64,000 nt of DNA from Echinostoma caproni (Eukaryota; Platyhelminthes; Trematoda; Plagiorchiida; Echinostomatidae): NCBI GenBank assembly GCA_900618425.1, contig UZAN01040103.1:1739-65738 (forward strand). Direction: 5' to 3'. The notes under the pieces were generated by a model. The model saw only the letters and a program-made list of their open reading frames with translations. It ran no database searches and was not told where the DNA came from. Positions 48,236-60,004 of the stretch are shown piece by piece. Position numbers and translations under genes: made by a program. Numbering within the stretch: position 1 is the stretch's first letter; every line of letters begins with the position of its first letter.

Positions 48236-51200
48236 GTAAGAAGGGTGTTGAGTGCATTTGTCTGCAGTTGTATTCAGTGGTTGACAACGTATTTCGTAAT
48301 GTAGTGTAGCTGCCTTTCCTTTGCCAAACTTTGGTTTCCTCTCTTGAAGATGCATTTGTGTAAAACGGTAACAATCAACTGTTGGCATTCAAAAGTTTAA
48401 ATGATTCGGTCCCCCTATCCGTAACAGTTTGCCAGAACAACTGGGTTTACACCACTTGTTTTCACAATTCGGGAGTATGGTGGGTAATTGAAGAGTGAGC
48501 TGTGTGTCTGCGGAGAGCTGACCCCACCAAGCGGGCAATTATGAGATTTCTGGCTACCATTGTCAAGAAAGGCGGCCACATAGGGATTTGCAATACATCA
48601 ACAGCTATTCTGGAAGATCGCTTGGCTTTTATTACCATCTTATCACGTCGGGTTCATCAAATTTAGTGTCTAGATTGTTGATATCCACAAATCCGTTCGT
48701 CGATCAACGGACTTTCGTCCGAACCAAGGAAACGGAACAAAGGATATTACGAAGCCTGAACAACGGTTGAATTGGAATGATCTGTGGAGCCGTGTGATAG
48801 AAGTGTACAAGTTAGTGAAATCCTATCTTTCTGTCACGTATGTAGCACAAAAGCTCGATCAAATGAAGCACAGTTCTCTTCTGCGCGCATAGAGACTTTA
48901 TACAATATCATTAGAGTAAAGTAAATTATGAGCAATTCGGTCGTGTATATCCCAAGTGTAATAATGATCCAGTAGGGCCACTTGAAGACCAAAAAATGAA
49001 ATAAGCGCATTCAATTAACTATGGCGTTTTTTGCAGTTTTCTGACCTTACATACCTGCACCATCTGTTTTAAACATCAATGACATTGTTCTTCAATGTAT
49101 CCTTTTTACTGCATACTTCTTCAAACCCTTTATGTACTTTCCTTGATCTCAAATCTTTTTCCATTCCATAAAAAGATTTCATTAGTTTTCCTACCCCACA
49201 TTGTTACCACCTTTCCAATCCTAGTTTCCAGCATCACATAAACCCCTAATTCTGTCATTTTTTAAAGATTTTGCAACCCTTATCACTACACGCTAATATT
49301 TTTGAAATGACCGTCGATTCCGACTTCGCCTGCGTCAATCCACCGGTGACCTACTGGCTTGCACATTGCATTCCTGATCAATTGCACTCAACAAACAGGA
49401 CGAAACTTCTATGTTAGGGCACGATATTTCGAAGGAATCCCACTGTGTTTGGCACGAAGGTCTCCTGTCAAAAATACTCACATTCACGTTCGTTCTACGG
49501 TTTTCTTGTACATGGTTTCAATTTTTCCTCAGCAATCCACCCATCTCCACCCAAAGCATTGGAGGCTAAACTCTTATTTTCTCTCCTAATGCCGGTACTT
49601 CCCAAAGTCCCATATTTTTCTCTTTCTTCCTTTGTTTACTAAACGTCTTTTGGCCAAATGTCCTACTTGTCTTTACTTTTTCTCCAGTCTCACTCTCTGT
49701 CCTCTTGAACAGCTTGATCACTACCAAACTCTGTCGTTTTGTCGATGTCGTTAAAATGCCTCTTTTCATCGCCAGGCCGTTGCGCCTTATCGCTTTTATA
49801 TCGTTACCACTTGGGGTTCTATTCCTTTGATATCACTTTAGCGGTTCCCCTTTCCCCCGGACTTTTCCGATCTACTTTGTTCTGGGATAGGCAGTAACTC
49901 TTAAAATGTTTCTCTGCCCAGATGTTGGACTTCGTTGTCCAGTCCATATTATCCTCAGGGTTGGGAAATTGTGGAACACTCTCCAATCTGGGCATTTTCA
50001 ACCACGTACCATCTTACTCTTTTCCAGAGGTGGATCAACAAATTCGTTTCAATCTGAATGTTTTATCGCATACCTATACTCTTACAGTGTATCCTTGGAT
50101 TCAACTCTTTTTCTTTAAATCACTTTATTTAGAAAAAAAATGCGGAGTGAAGGGAACGTGAAAGAAAAATGTTCTTTCGCTAGGCTATCACCGAACATGG
50201 TTTCACTACACATCCCAAAGATCCCAGTTGAAAGATAGTTGCAGGCATTACAATCATTTATTGTTAATACCAGTCAAACTTGAATTGAAAGCGGATTTGA
50301 TCGCAGTCTATAGATGTCAATAGTCATTCGTCCGGAATCGGGGTTAAGCGGGCACCGACAAAAAGAATGCACACAAAAGGTTGCCGTTCTCCGTCCGTTA
50401 ACTCTGATGCCCTGCGAGGAAATGCCGAAGCTTTCCCAAGGTGGGAACTGAGCTCAATCCATTTCAAATTCAAACCTGGAGAATTTTCAGGGCAAGGTTG
50501 AGCTTCCTCTGACAGAAAGGCTTTGAAGTGTTGGGGTTTTGAAAGTTCCCGATACTCAGCGCATTCGACTGACACCAATTCTGACTCTGATTGTCACAAA
50601 TCAGCAACGATCAAGCTTAGCACCGCACTCCCGTGCCTATAGGTCTAAATTACCGTAGCTGGCANAGTTTTGATGCAGTGTGATAACTGTATCATCCATT
50701 AGCTATGATCAGTGGTATCACAATTAAACTTGTTAGGACCAGCAATTTGCTCCTAATTCAACACAAACTGAGGGTAGAGGGGTTGGTTGTAGCTAAGTGT
50801 CTCAGTATGGAACGATTTATTCACTGAGGGTGACCAATCCCTTCCACTGAAACGCCTCTTTTGTGTAAAGATAGTAGAGATAATGAGCTTAATTTCTCTT
50901 CGCTCTGTTTATGCGGTTTTGTTCATACTTCCCAAAGAGGACCAGTAATATTCATCGGAGCATTGGATCCCTAATGCAATTCCATGAAGTGCTTTTGACA
51001 TTTCGCACAGCGTGTCGTGCGAGCATGTTTGGTTTGTTGTGGGTGATAAACTCCTAAGGCTAATGTAACTACTATAAGAATCTCCATACTGTTCATTCCA
51101 TGTCAACTTATGGCCTATGCTTCTTCTCATAACATGGTAACATAATATTTGAAAACGGAGATCGATTGTTAGTCTCTTTTTCATTTGAGAAAATGTATCT

Positions 51201-51821
51201 TAAGAACGTAATCAAAGGTTTTTCGATGCATCCGTATTTCAGGTTGAAACACGCATGAATGTTTACTGTTCTTTGTAATCATGGCTAATGGCGGATGCCG
51301 TGAGGCCTGTTCGATTCAGGCGAACATTACGTGCACCGCTAGCGGATCTCCTGGAAGCATATGCATATACAAATCCGTGGTAGCGTCTAACACTGAACCA
51401 ATTTGATTAGATTAGCTGATGAACTATGATGGATCGTATAAGCGTGGTAGTAAAGACTTGAGAATGCAATCTTCGAAGATATACGATATTGATTATACCA
51501 ATTATTTTGATAATCACCCAGTGGTCCGTTTTGGGCACAGCGCAATTGAATAATTGCACATATGAGATCAGAGGAAGACTAAATCTGATTACAACCACAC
51601 TTACATTTTTCATCAAATAATAAATGCTATTGCGGGGAAGTGCATCCGCAGATATAACTGAGAGCTCCTTGAAGTTCAACATTCAGGCATTCAACCGGAA
51701 TAAATGTAACGGTATTGCTACAAGCTACAGAATTTCGTATCATTTTTACGGTTCTGATTGTCGAACTACATGACCTGACATAGTGATCGTCTCAGTGTAT
51801 AACTTCACTTTTCTTGCACAG
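48236..51821 (+). other. Intron, 3.6 kb, with a pyrimidine-rich stretch
   Basis: About 49020-49900 is strongly C/T-rich on the + strand. The reverse strand at 49819-50001 has a short open frame with a vague Gag-like look (tryptophan and HFxSYC); too weak to name. Nothing else recognised. Confidence 0.5.
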
Positions 51822-51836
51822 ATACAACAAACGACC
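51822..51836 (+). CDS. Microexon U12-B15 (TTND)
   Basis: Sequence atacaacaaacgacc: split D, then T-T-N-D. Acceptor acttcacttttcttgcacag, donor gtaagc. The most diverged B15: no Leu. Preceded by a 3.6-kb intron. Confidence 0.8.
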
Positions 51837-53222
51837 GTAAGCAGTTCCTCAACTGTCTGTCTATTGTCATGGTGCCATTCTTTCTTTCGATTGCAATACA
51901 TTGATATCCGCAACCGGATGTAGTATATGTACATGTAAACATATAAGGGAACAATTTCGAATACAACTTGTACAGGCGCGAAAGAAAACCCTTTTCTCAT
52001 CTTCATTAGCTTCGAACAAGATCAACGTAGCGTCATCCGATCAATCTTGATAGATTCGATCGATTAACACGTGCGCAATTAGCAATCATCCCTCATTATC
52101 CGAACTACTCTAATATGGTCGGTTAATCCACCTATAAAAATCTTTTGAAATGAAGTAAAAAATAGTTATGTATTTAATTGTGTAGACATCCTGTTCCATG
52201 CAATTTTAAACAAAGATATTTTTCCATCGGATGGTGTCAGTGATGATTGATTGTTATAGTTCGCTGTAAATAATAAGCCCCCAGTCTAATGAACCGATTC
52301 TCCTATCATATTTTATCGTTTCTTAATTATTCCGTACTGAGGAAGGGCCGTGATTACCAGTGTCTTTTTAAATTCTGTTACAGAACCTAGCAGTGGATAT
52401 ATACAGACGCATTCACATATGTACATATGTCATCATCGTATAGAATTTTTCCATTCCCGATTTCCCAGATATCGCATTGCTGCGCTACTGATTATATTGT
52501 GGTGATTATCTAGCAACACTTAAGCAGCATCGGATTCAGAACTTATCCTCCTCCTCCTATTTCGGCGGATAATCACACAATCGATAGGGTTCATTTATTG
52601 ATCGGTCGGATAGTTCAGTGGCAATGAGCGATGTGATCCTTGCTCAGCTGACCCGAGCGAGAACCCACACATTGTCTACAGTAGCGAGTTGTTAGCATAC
52701 CCAGCGAATTTCGACTGTTCACAGCTGGAGTGCCATCAGCACACGACTGGACTACAGGTGACAGCTGGAGTATCACAAGCATTACGGCCGAGTGATCAGA
52801 TTGTCTAATGTCAGGTTGAGGGATTCCAAATTGCGCTAATTGCGGAAAATGATCCAATCAAATCTTGAGGAGGGTCAGAGTGAATTCAGTTGTTTGAGGT
52901 CACTGTTAACATGACAATGTGAAAGAATGCAGTAATCACAACCCTCAAGGTTGAGACCTTATTTACCTATGCAGTAGTAATGATACTGAATTCCGTAGCA
53001 ATATTCCGGAGTCTTGCGGTTGTCCGAAATACCAAGAAGGTCTCAGTTTGTTGCTCACTGAAATGTACTTTTTGGGACCCAAAGGGGATACTGGATCGAA
53101 AGCTAAGCAAACCAGTGAGACATGTTCTCAGAGCTGCGCCTGAACTGGTCCCGTGAGTTCATGGCTTGAGAATGAGTCACATAGGTGGTATGAAATTCGC
53201 CAGCAATGGCGAGCACGATGAA

Positions 53223-53250
53223 TGTGTGTGTCTGTGTGTGTGTGTGTATA
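53223..53250. repeat. (TG)n microsatellite
   Basis: TG dinucleotide tract with one C interruption, in the intron between 51836 and 53641. The minus-strand His-Thr-rich frames here are by-products of it. Confidence 0.9.
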
Positions 53251-53640
53251 CGAAGGAGGGCATGGTAGTCGCACATTGCGAACTCAGCGCTATTATGTAA
53301 ATACATGACCGAGTATCGGTGGATGGTATTAAGCACGAAGTCTCTTGACTGCGCTCGACAAATTCGGGTCCATTCTGTTCTTTGAATCTTTGGAAAAAAA
53401 GTGTAAACATGTTTCGTAAATTTGAGTTAGCTAATAAAAATGAGTTTTACAAGAAATAATACCAGATAGAGCCCACGCTCTTGATGTCATTTTGTTGAAG
53501 CAGAATATCCGAAATTTTCACAGCTTAAGAAAATTCATCCTTGCCCGTTGTGATATAATTAATATTCTATTTTAATCGATCGATACATAATTATTGAACT
53601 AGAGTCTAACGTAATACATTTTAAATAAATTACGTTACAG

Positions 53641-53652
53641 GAGAAAGACTAG
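53641..53652 (+). CDS. Microexon U12-B12 (ERL), GC donor
   Basis: Sequence gagaaagactag: split R, then E-R-L. Acceptor taaataaattacgttacag, donor GC (AG|GCAAGT). Third exon with a GC donor; in the expected B12 place. Confidence 0.65.
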   Translation, partial: EKD

Positions 53653-54664
53653 GCAAGTTACTAACGAAGCTCTGTGTAATAAGTTTCACTATTTTAAAGC
53701 AAGCAATGGGCGTTTTTATTTCAATGTTCGTGTACGCTCTTAATGTTATTTAACCTGTGCATCTGATATGGGCAAGGTGACAACAGAGTACAAGTGTTTT
53801 ACTTTGGAAAATTATGAAACTTATGGCATTTTATCCGTGGTCCCGTAACCACAAACTGAAACACGGTATCTCGGAGGCTTCACTCAGCACATGTCCATAT
53901 CTCTGTTCCCCGTTTAATAAAACTGAATCTTTGCCAAACTATTCTTTAGAAAATTGTGCTCAAATCACAATCACTCTAAGAAACAAATTTGCATTCACTC
54001 CTGTCGACTGGCTGAACACATTCCCTTCATAAACACTCTCATCGCACGTAGTAGCATCATTTGAATTTATCGATCTCCATTTTACATCTTAAAAAAATGA
54101 AGTTAATTGAATCTTAGCAACGTACGAGCCTTTTAACTGGCACTATTAAATTCTTCATCACTGTTGCTATTTCTTTCCCCCAGAGTGGACGAATCGGAAG
54201 TGACCGCTCACATCGTCGTCTCTGTGGATTCATCGTGTTTAGCTTCACTTTTCTATTACTCACTCATGTATTTAACAGTGAACTGAGTCACTGAGACCTG
54301 CCGTTTGATCAAGGATACCAAACACCTAAGTCCCTTGATTTTGAGTAATTAAGCACACAACTCTGCGCCAGTTTGGGCGTAGGGATCAATCGTAAGCCGC
54401 TGAAGCTGCCTGTCATCAAATCTGTGGCTTCAGCCTTACTCAAACCTTGGTCCAAGACACATCGGTATCAGCAAATTAAACGGTTTAAATTAAGGTCGGA
54501 CTATGGGTTGCACATGAACCGACGTTGTTCTAATATGATGTAATTAGAGTCAAAATTGTTCCCATACTTTATCATTCCTGCCGGAGAAAATTAGCCCGCC
54601 CTGCTGTTGCAACTCAGATTCATGGTGCATATCTATCTAAAGATTATTTGTTTCCTCATCACAG

Positions 54665-54679
54665 AGACCGAACACAGGC
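54665..54679 (+). CDS. Microexon U13-A15 (TEHR)
   Basis: Sequence agaccgaacacaggc: split E, then T-E-H-R. Acceptor tttgtttcctcatcacag, donor gtaagt. Diverged A15: H in the aromatic place. Confidence 0.85.
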
Positions 54680-55043
54680 GTAAGTTTTATCGACAGGTCG
54701 GAGTGTGAGTACTATATTTTTTCTGCTCAGTTGGTTACAGTTTGATCGCCAGAACAAATCAAATCAATCAATGGCCAATGATGATGACGAATTTTCATCG
54801 TAAAAAGGGTTTTACTGGAACTGTGTCCGTGACAGGATACGTGAGCACAAATGCACACCTGGTATATGGTAATAAAATCAGTATATTGGTATCATAAGTA
54901 AGATGTATCGCAATCGTTGTGCGAGCAATACCAACCGGATGTGCTAAACTCAATTATTTTCACTGACGTTTTCATATGTGGGCTTACATTTGGGTTCCAA
55001 TTATCATATTTCCCCTTTTCTATTCAATCCCATCCCGTTTCAG

Positions 55044-55055
55044 AACATCTTCAAG
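55044..55055 (+). CDS. Microexon U13-A12 (HLQ)
   Basis: Sequence aacatcttcaag: split Q, then H-L-Q. Acceptor caatcccatcccgtttcag, donor gtgagg. Resembles FLQ of U5. Confidence 0.87.
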
Positions 55056-55838
55056 GTGAGGTTTGACTGCCCATTGGTGGACTGACTTAATTTGGACAAA
55101 TAGCAGCTGATTATATTTCGGCCACAGAATTTAAAACTATCAAAAGAAGAGATTTCTGATTACTCGTAAACAATGACATGTTCACCATTGTAAGAAACCC
55201 TTGTAAGTGACAAATAGTTTATCTTTTTAGCAGTGATCACCATTATTTCATTGGGAAAGTAGGGATTAGTGATCTGCACAACCATTGAAAGGGAGAGCAG
55301 AAACAATATCCCCATTTCACCTGACAACAATGGAAGCAAAATGTCATTTAAGAGCCTGAAACTGTGACATCCTCGTGTTTCAGTGCTGTGGAGCGGCTCG
55401 AAACACTCAAAAATTGAATCACTGTGGCGAAGGAGATAATGAATGACATACCACAGGTCATTCGTAAACTCAGCAGTGGATAAGATATGACCATTCCTGC
55501 AAACGGAACAGATGCCCTATTGCTGATTGGGAAGTAAGACGCAGAGGGTCAAACACCAAAAGACTAATAAAAAAATCAATATACATTTTGCACATTCTGT
55601 AATGGAATTTTGTAAAATCAACTGGAGAATATGGCACCGCTTTCAATTTGGCCGAGTGCTGGCATCTTTGATAGCTAATAAGAGGATAGTTCTCTCAGCT
55701 GTTGGACGCCAGCTGGATTCAAGATCACGCTTAGCTTTGGAAGGGTATGATCCAAAAACTGTTCTGGAGAGAAAACTTTGAACTCTTTCAATGTGTGTTC
55801 GCCCGTGTTAAAATCCCTGCGTTATTTTTCTGTTTTAG

Positions 55839-55853
55839 ATTGGGAACAAAAGA
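55839..55853 (+). CDS. Microexon U13-B15 (WEQK)
   Basis: Sequence attgggaacaaaaga: split D, then W-E-Q-K. Acceptor gcgttatttttctgttttag, donor gtaagt. W takes the Leu place. Confidence 0.88.
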
Positions 55854-56089
55854 GTAAGTTCATTCACATTGTGTTCATACTTCATACCAACCGTTTGTGA
55901 ATAAGCTCTCAAAGGAGCCAGAGGACAGTTCACATCCTGCAGTTGTTCATATATATCTCTATGAAAAATCGATCAAATCCGCAGTTAGTATACCGAAAGC
56001 ACGGATAAATTATATTGCAGGTGAATAATGCTAACTATGAAATCACATAATTGGTAGATAACAAACATACACGCTTTGTTCATTTAAAG

Positions 56090-56101
56090 AGAGCGCCAAA
56101 A
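56090..56101 (+). CDS. Microexon U13-B12 (SAK)
   Basis: Sequence agagcgccaaaa: split K, then S-A-K. AAG acceptor (gctttgttcatttaaag), donor gtaagt. Confidence 0.7.
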
Positions 56102-57783
56102 GTAAGTTTTAAGCAACTATTTTGTAGCAATAGTGAATTGCAAGAATATGGTTGCTTCCGAATGGAAATTTATCTCAACATAAAATTGTTTGACATTGTA
56201 AAAATCGCAGTAGGGGATTAATTTGTTATCGCAGAATCATTCACTTGCTAAAACAATGCATCTGATAGTACACTGTTCCATGAATACAAGATTATTCACG
56301 TACATGACGAGGATAAAAGGTTAGCAAGAACTTCAGTTTACTGTACGAATAAACGTGTACCTGAGGTATTTCTTTAGAACCATTCATCTTATCTGCATGA
56401 CGTCTTGTCTACGTGTGACCAATAACCCACTAATCGCTTGATTTTACACACCTCGCAAGGCCAAAACTGACGGCGAACGTGGTGATCGAAGGATTTTGGT
56501 CCCCGGTTTTCTGGTTGCATCACGACCAAAAGTAGAGTGAACAGAATAGGCTTAGTTATCCGCGCCACCTATGGCCCCTACTCAAAACAGTTTGTAAAGT
56601 TGATCGTTCCTCTAAGATCATCGTCACATTTGACGCACTATTCTTCACTCTCCCACCATTCACGATCGGACACTTTGCTGGTGTGTTGACCTATAGGTTG
56701 GAAGACCTCGATTCATACCTTTGGGCTAAAAGGCCAAATTTTGATACTAGTGCCATAACAGTGATGAAAAGGAGCTTCAACACCACACTCCTAAGAAGCT
56801 TTGTTAACCCGAAAGTTTGCGCTTCACAAATATGCTGCTTTTATAATAAGTTCTAGGTGACGAATTGCAGGAGCATTGATGTCCAAGCAACACAGCCATC
56901 TCAGGAGGAAATTCATAACAGGTCAAGCAAGAAGAGCTACCGCAAAGATTTTAATATAAGATTTTATAGATAACATGTTTTTAACGAAAGACTCAAAATT
57001 GAGATCGATTTTGTGAGTTTATGCAAAAAGAGATATGGGCTACTAACACAGAAGAACATCAGTGGCAGTAAGCGCTTTTTATAAGACTCAATTTAAACAA
57101 GATAGCTGCTGTTCAATGACCTTTATACAAAATTCCTTTAAACGGTACAACAATTGTGGGGATTACGCGTACTTCCTTGAAGCGGGATCTGCGCATAAAA
57201 TACAGTGCACAAAGTCCATTTTATGCGACTTTGCATGAACAATAACGAGAACATCTTTAACGAAATTTCTATCTACCATCAAATAACCATTAACTATTTC
57301 ATTTCTTAGACGAATTATTCTTAAATTCGTTCCAGCTCCATCTGTTAGACGTCATCTTCTAAAACCTCCTAGCTCCATATGAATGCAAAAAAATCAATAA
57401 AAATTTTCCATCTAATATTAGGCTCGCTGGGAGTTTGAATTCTAATCTGCAAAACACATGCTTATGTGTAATCTATTTGAAATACGTGTTTCAAATGCTC
57501 AAATGATTCCTGTTTGCTAATCTGTCGAATCCGTGTTTAAGTAGCAAATATATCCCAGGAACACCGCTTTTTCAAATCAACTCTTTCTTGTTTCAAATTC
57601 AAGTTTCAAAATTCTATTATACTTTGGCGAGTTGGGATTTGTGCAAAACATAACGAGTTTTTTTTTTAACGCACCGCCAAACGTTGTTTGTTCAACACTG
57701 CGTTTGTTTATATTGAATATGTGCAAATCCCCGGGTTTGTTTGATTAGCTTGCTAATCCTCGAACAATATGTACCAATTATAG

Positions 57784-57795
57784 CGGACGAGATAG
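57784..57795 (+). CDS. Microexon U13-C12 (DEI)
   Basis: Sequence cggacgagatag: split T, then D-E-I. Acceptor aatatgtaccaattatag, donor gtaagt. C12 class, between B12 and the next A15. Confidence 0.78.
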   Translation, partial: RTR

Positions 57796-58071
57796 GTAAG
57801 TTGACATATCGGATTCGTATCATTTTTAAATTGGTACACTCCAGTTAAATTTTATGTAACGCTTCAACAACGTGTGTCGCAATGCCGTAAACAATGTACG
57901 GTTTGAAAGTGGGAGGATGGAATCGGAATTTCTCCTGAACTAAATTCACAAGCTGTAATATTATGGCGTTCAAGTGGCATTATAAAGATCTTAATGGTTG
58001 TTCTCTTTGGTACACCTATTTCGGATCGAACATTCAACCAAGCCTCGTTTGGTTATTATTGGAATTTGTTT

Positions 58072-58080
58072 CCCCCCCCC
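58072..58080. repeat. C9 homopolymer near an acceptor
   Basis: Nine C in a row about 20 bases upstream of the AG of the exon at 58101; part of its pyrimidine-rich region. Confidence 0.85.
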
Positions 58081-58100
58081 TCCCGTTTAACAATTTTCAG

Positions 58101-58115
58101 CTGCGGAATACAAAA
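58101..58115 (+). CDS. Microexon U14-A15 (AEYK)
   Basis: Sequence ctgcggaatacaaaa: split A, then A-E-Y-K. Acceptor cccgtttaacaattttcag, donor gtgaga. Confidence 0.86.
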
Positions 58116-59397
58116 GTGAGAACATTCTTCTGTCAATTGTTATTTTGAGCACCATTTGGCTGACTTGAAGGATTGTTTCATATAATATTTGCAGCATTGT
58201 GGTTGAACACAAAATAATTCTGAGCAGTCCTTCAGGAGTCGCATGCCCGCAGGTAATCGACAAACTAAAAATACCTTCGAGGAAGGCCAAACATTTTCTC
58301 ATGCTGTATCTACCACACGTACACTTCGCTGAAACCATGGATCCACATATTTGCGGACCCTGGAAATAGTCATGTTTATATAAATAGGATTCTCATGTCG
58401 ACTATTTACAATACTGGTAGTAGTTAACTGTAGGGGGATAATCACTACTGTTTGTTGGGTATCTGGCGCGCAAACACACCCAAACAATCTCTCGTCTCGT
58501 GCTGCACCATAACTACAATCTGGATACTCGTGACTAGGAAGTTTTTGGTAAATATTTAGAGCATCAAGCTTGGATTGGCCCATGCGACTATTTAGAGAGA
58601 CACCAGGCACTCTGGATGCTCTTGGGTGTGGGTTTCACTTCTTGGGAGTTCGTTAGTTAACCAAATACATACCAAAATATTTACTTCTAGAGACGCAATG
58701 TATTGGCTACCAGTGATCTGCAGATGAGATTAAAAGATGAACGAAAACCTATTCCCATGTTCTTTATGGTGTTCTGTCACAACTGATCTATCTCACCTTC
58801 GTATTTGGAAGCAGATCAACGGCAAATGCAAAATTGTTTTCGTAGAAGAAGAAACAGTATCTGGCCGATTTTATTGCGTGCTGTTAAATTCTTTCGCCGA
58901 ATTTTGTTCTTCTTCAGGGGAACGAGAGTGATGCGTTATTCGGTCGTTATGGGGACCCCGTGTACTTTACCGAAAAACCGCCAATTACTCAATTTTAACA
59001 TACTACAAGCCACCCTCTGATTTGCCCAGCAATTGCATCTACAGCGCGTGTGCGCATCTCAGTCGGTTGTTCTTAAGTCGTAGTTTAAAAATATTATTAT
59101 TAATTTTTCCTCCACTTCCTTTGCGTTATTTTACCAGTCCGCTTGAAGGTTTTGTATCTGGATGTAATAGAATATAAAATTGAGTATTGATACCATTCGT
59201 TTACATTTTCAAAGCTCAGTCTATCCTGTGAATTTTGACGCCATTCGGTTGGAAGTGTTTTACGCTTCTGCCTCAACAATCAGATCCACATGAACCTTAT
59301 CTGCCTTGCGATAAAGTTAGTACGGTCGGAACATTGTCCAGGTTTGAATTGATAGTCTTGATTTGTAATCCTCAAAACGATATAAATTCCTTTTCAG

Positions 59398-59409
59398 AAT
59401 ATTTTGACA
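59398..59409 (+). CDS. Microexon U14-A12 (YFD)
   Basis: Sequence aatattttgaca: split K, then Y-F-D. Acceptor atataaattccttttcag, donor gtgagt. Confidence 0.88.
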
Positions 59410-59989
59410 GTGAGTTCCAAAACGCCTAGTGTGTACACTGTGATAAACTCTAACTATACAATCTTTATGGTTTGTGAGCAGGATGATCCAATTCCCGATG
59501 TGCCATAAAAGGCGGTACTCCAAAATTGCTAACATTTTGCTTTCACTGGATAAGTGGATTGAATTTTGGAAACTTCTAATCATCCAGTCAAACCGAAGAA
59601 AACCAAGGAAAAAACAGAGGGTGGACTCAAAGTTCCGCAATGTGATTTGTTCATTTTAAATTGTTCACATCTGTTTAAAACCCGATATTCAAGTTCCCGT
59701 GGGGATGGACAAAAGGGGAATATTGATAGTTACGTCCGTACCACGGTTAACCAAAAGTCTTTCTTTCATTTGTAACTTTTGTCACCAAATTGTCATTTGC
59801 AGTGCTGGTCTAATCTCATACTAGGTGTTTGGTTTTTCAATAGCTCATGCATACTACAAAAAAAACATGTCTGTGTTAACTACTTGCGTGTTTGTATATT
59901 TATGTATCAGTTAACGCTCGTCTAGGCACTAAGATATTTGTACACCCACTTACCACCTGTGCAAACCGTGCTTCTATAAACAATTACAG

Positions 59990-60004
59990 ACTTGGAACGA
60001 CAGA
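59990..60004 (+). CDS. Microexon U14-B15 (LERQ)
   Basis: Sequence acttggaacgacaga: split N, then L-E-R-Q. Acceptor cttctataaacaattacag, donor gtgagt. Confidence 0.87.

Larger units (their letters stand above)
51837..54664 (+). other. Introns around the exon at 53641
   Basis: Holds a TG microsatellite and, at 54184, a strong acceptor followed by no in-phase donor. No gene is recognised. Confidence 0.55.

Noticed and set aside
49819..50001. Reverse-strand frame with a vague retroelement Gag look
   Set aside because: About 60 codons, no zinc knuckle, no neighbouring protease or reverse transcriptase; similarity too weak to name.
53103..53410. Reverse-strand frames rich in His and Thr
   Set aside because: Produced by translating the TG microsatellite at 53223-53250.
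54184..54199. Strong acceptor (ctatttctttcccccag) followed by a 16-nt stretch before gtgacc
   Set aside because: Length is not a multiple of three and the frame used by the gene meets a stop just beyond.
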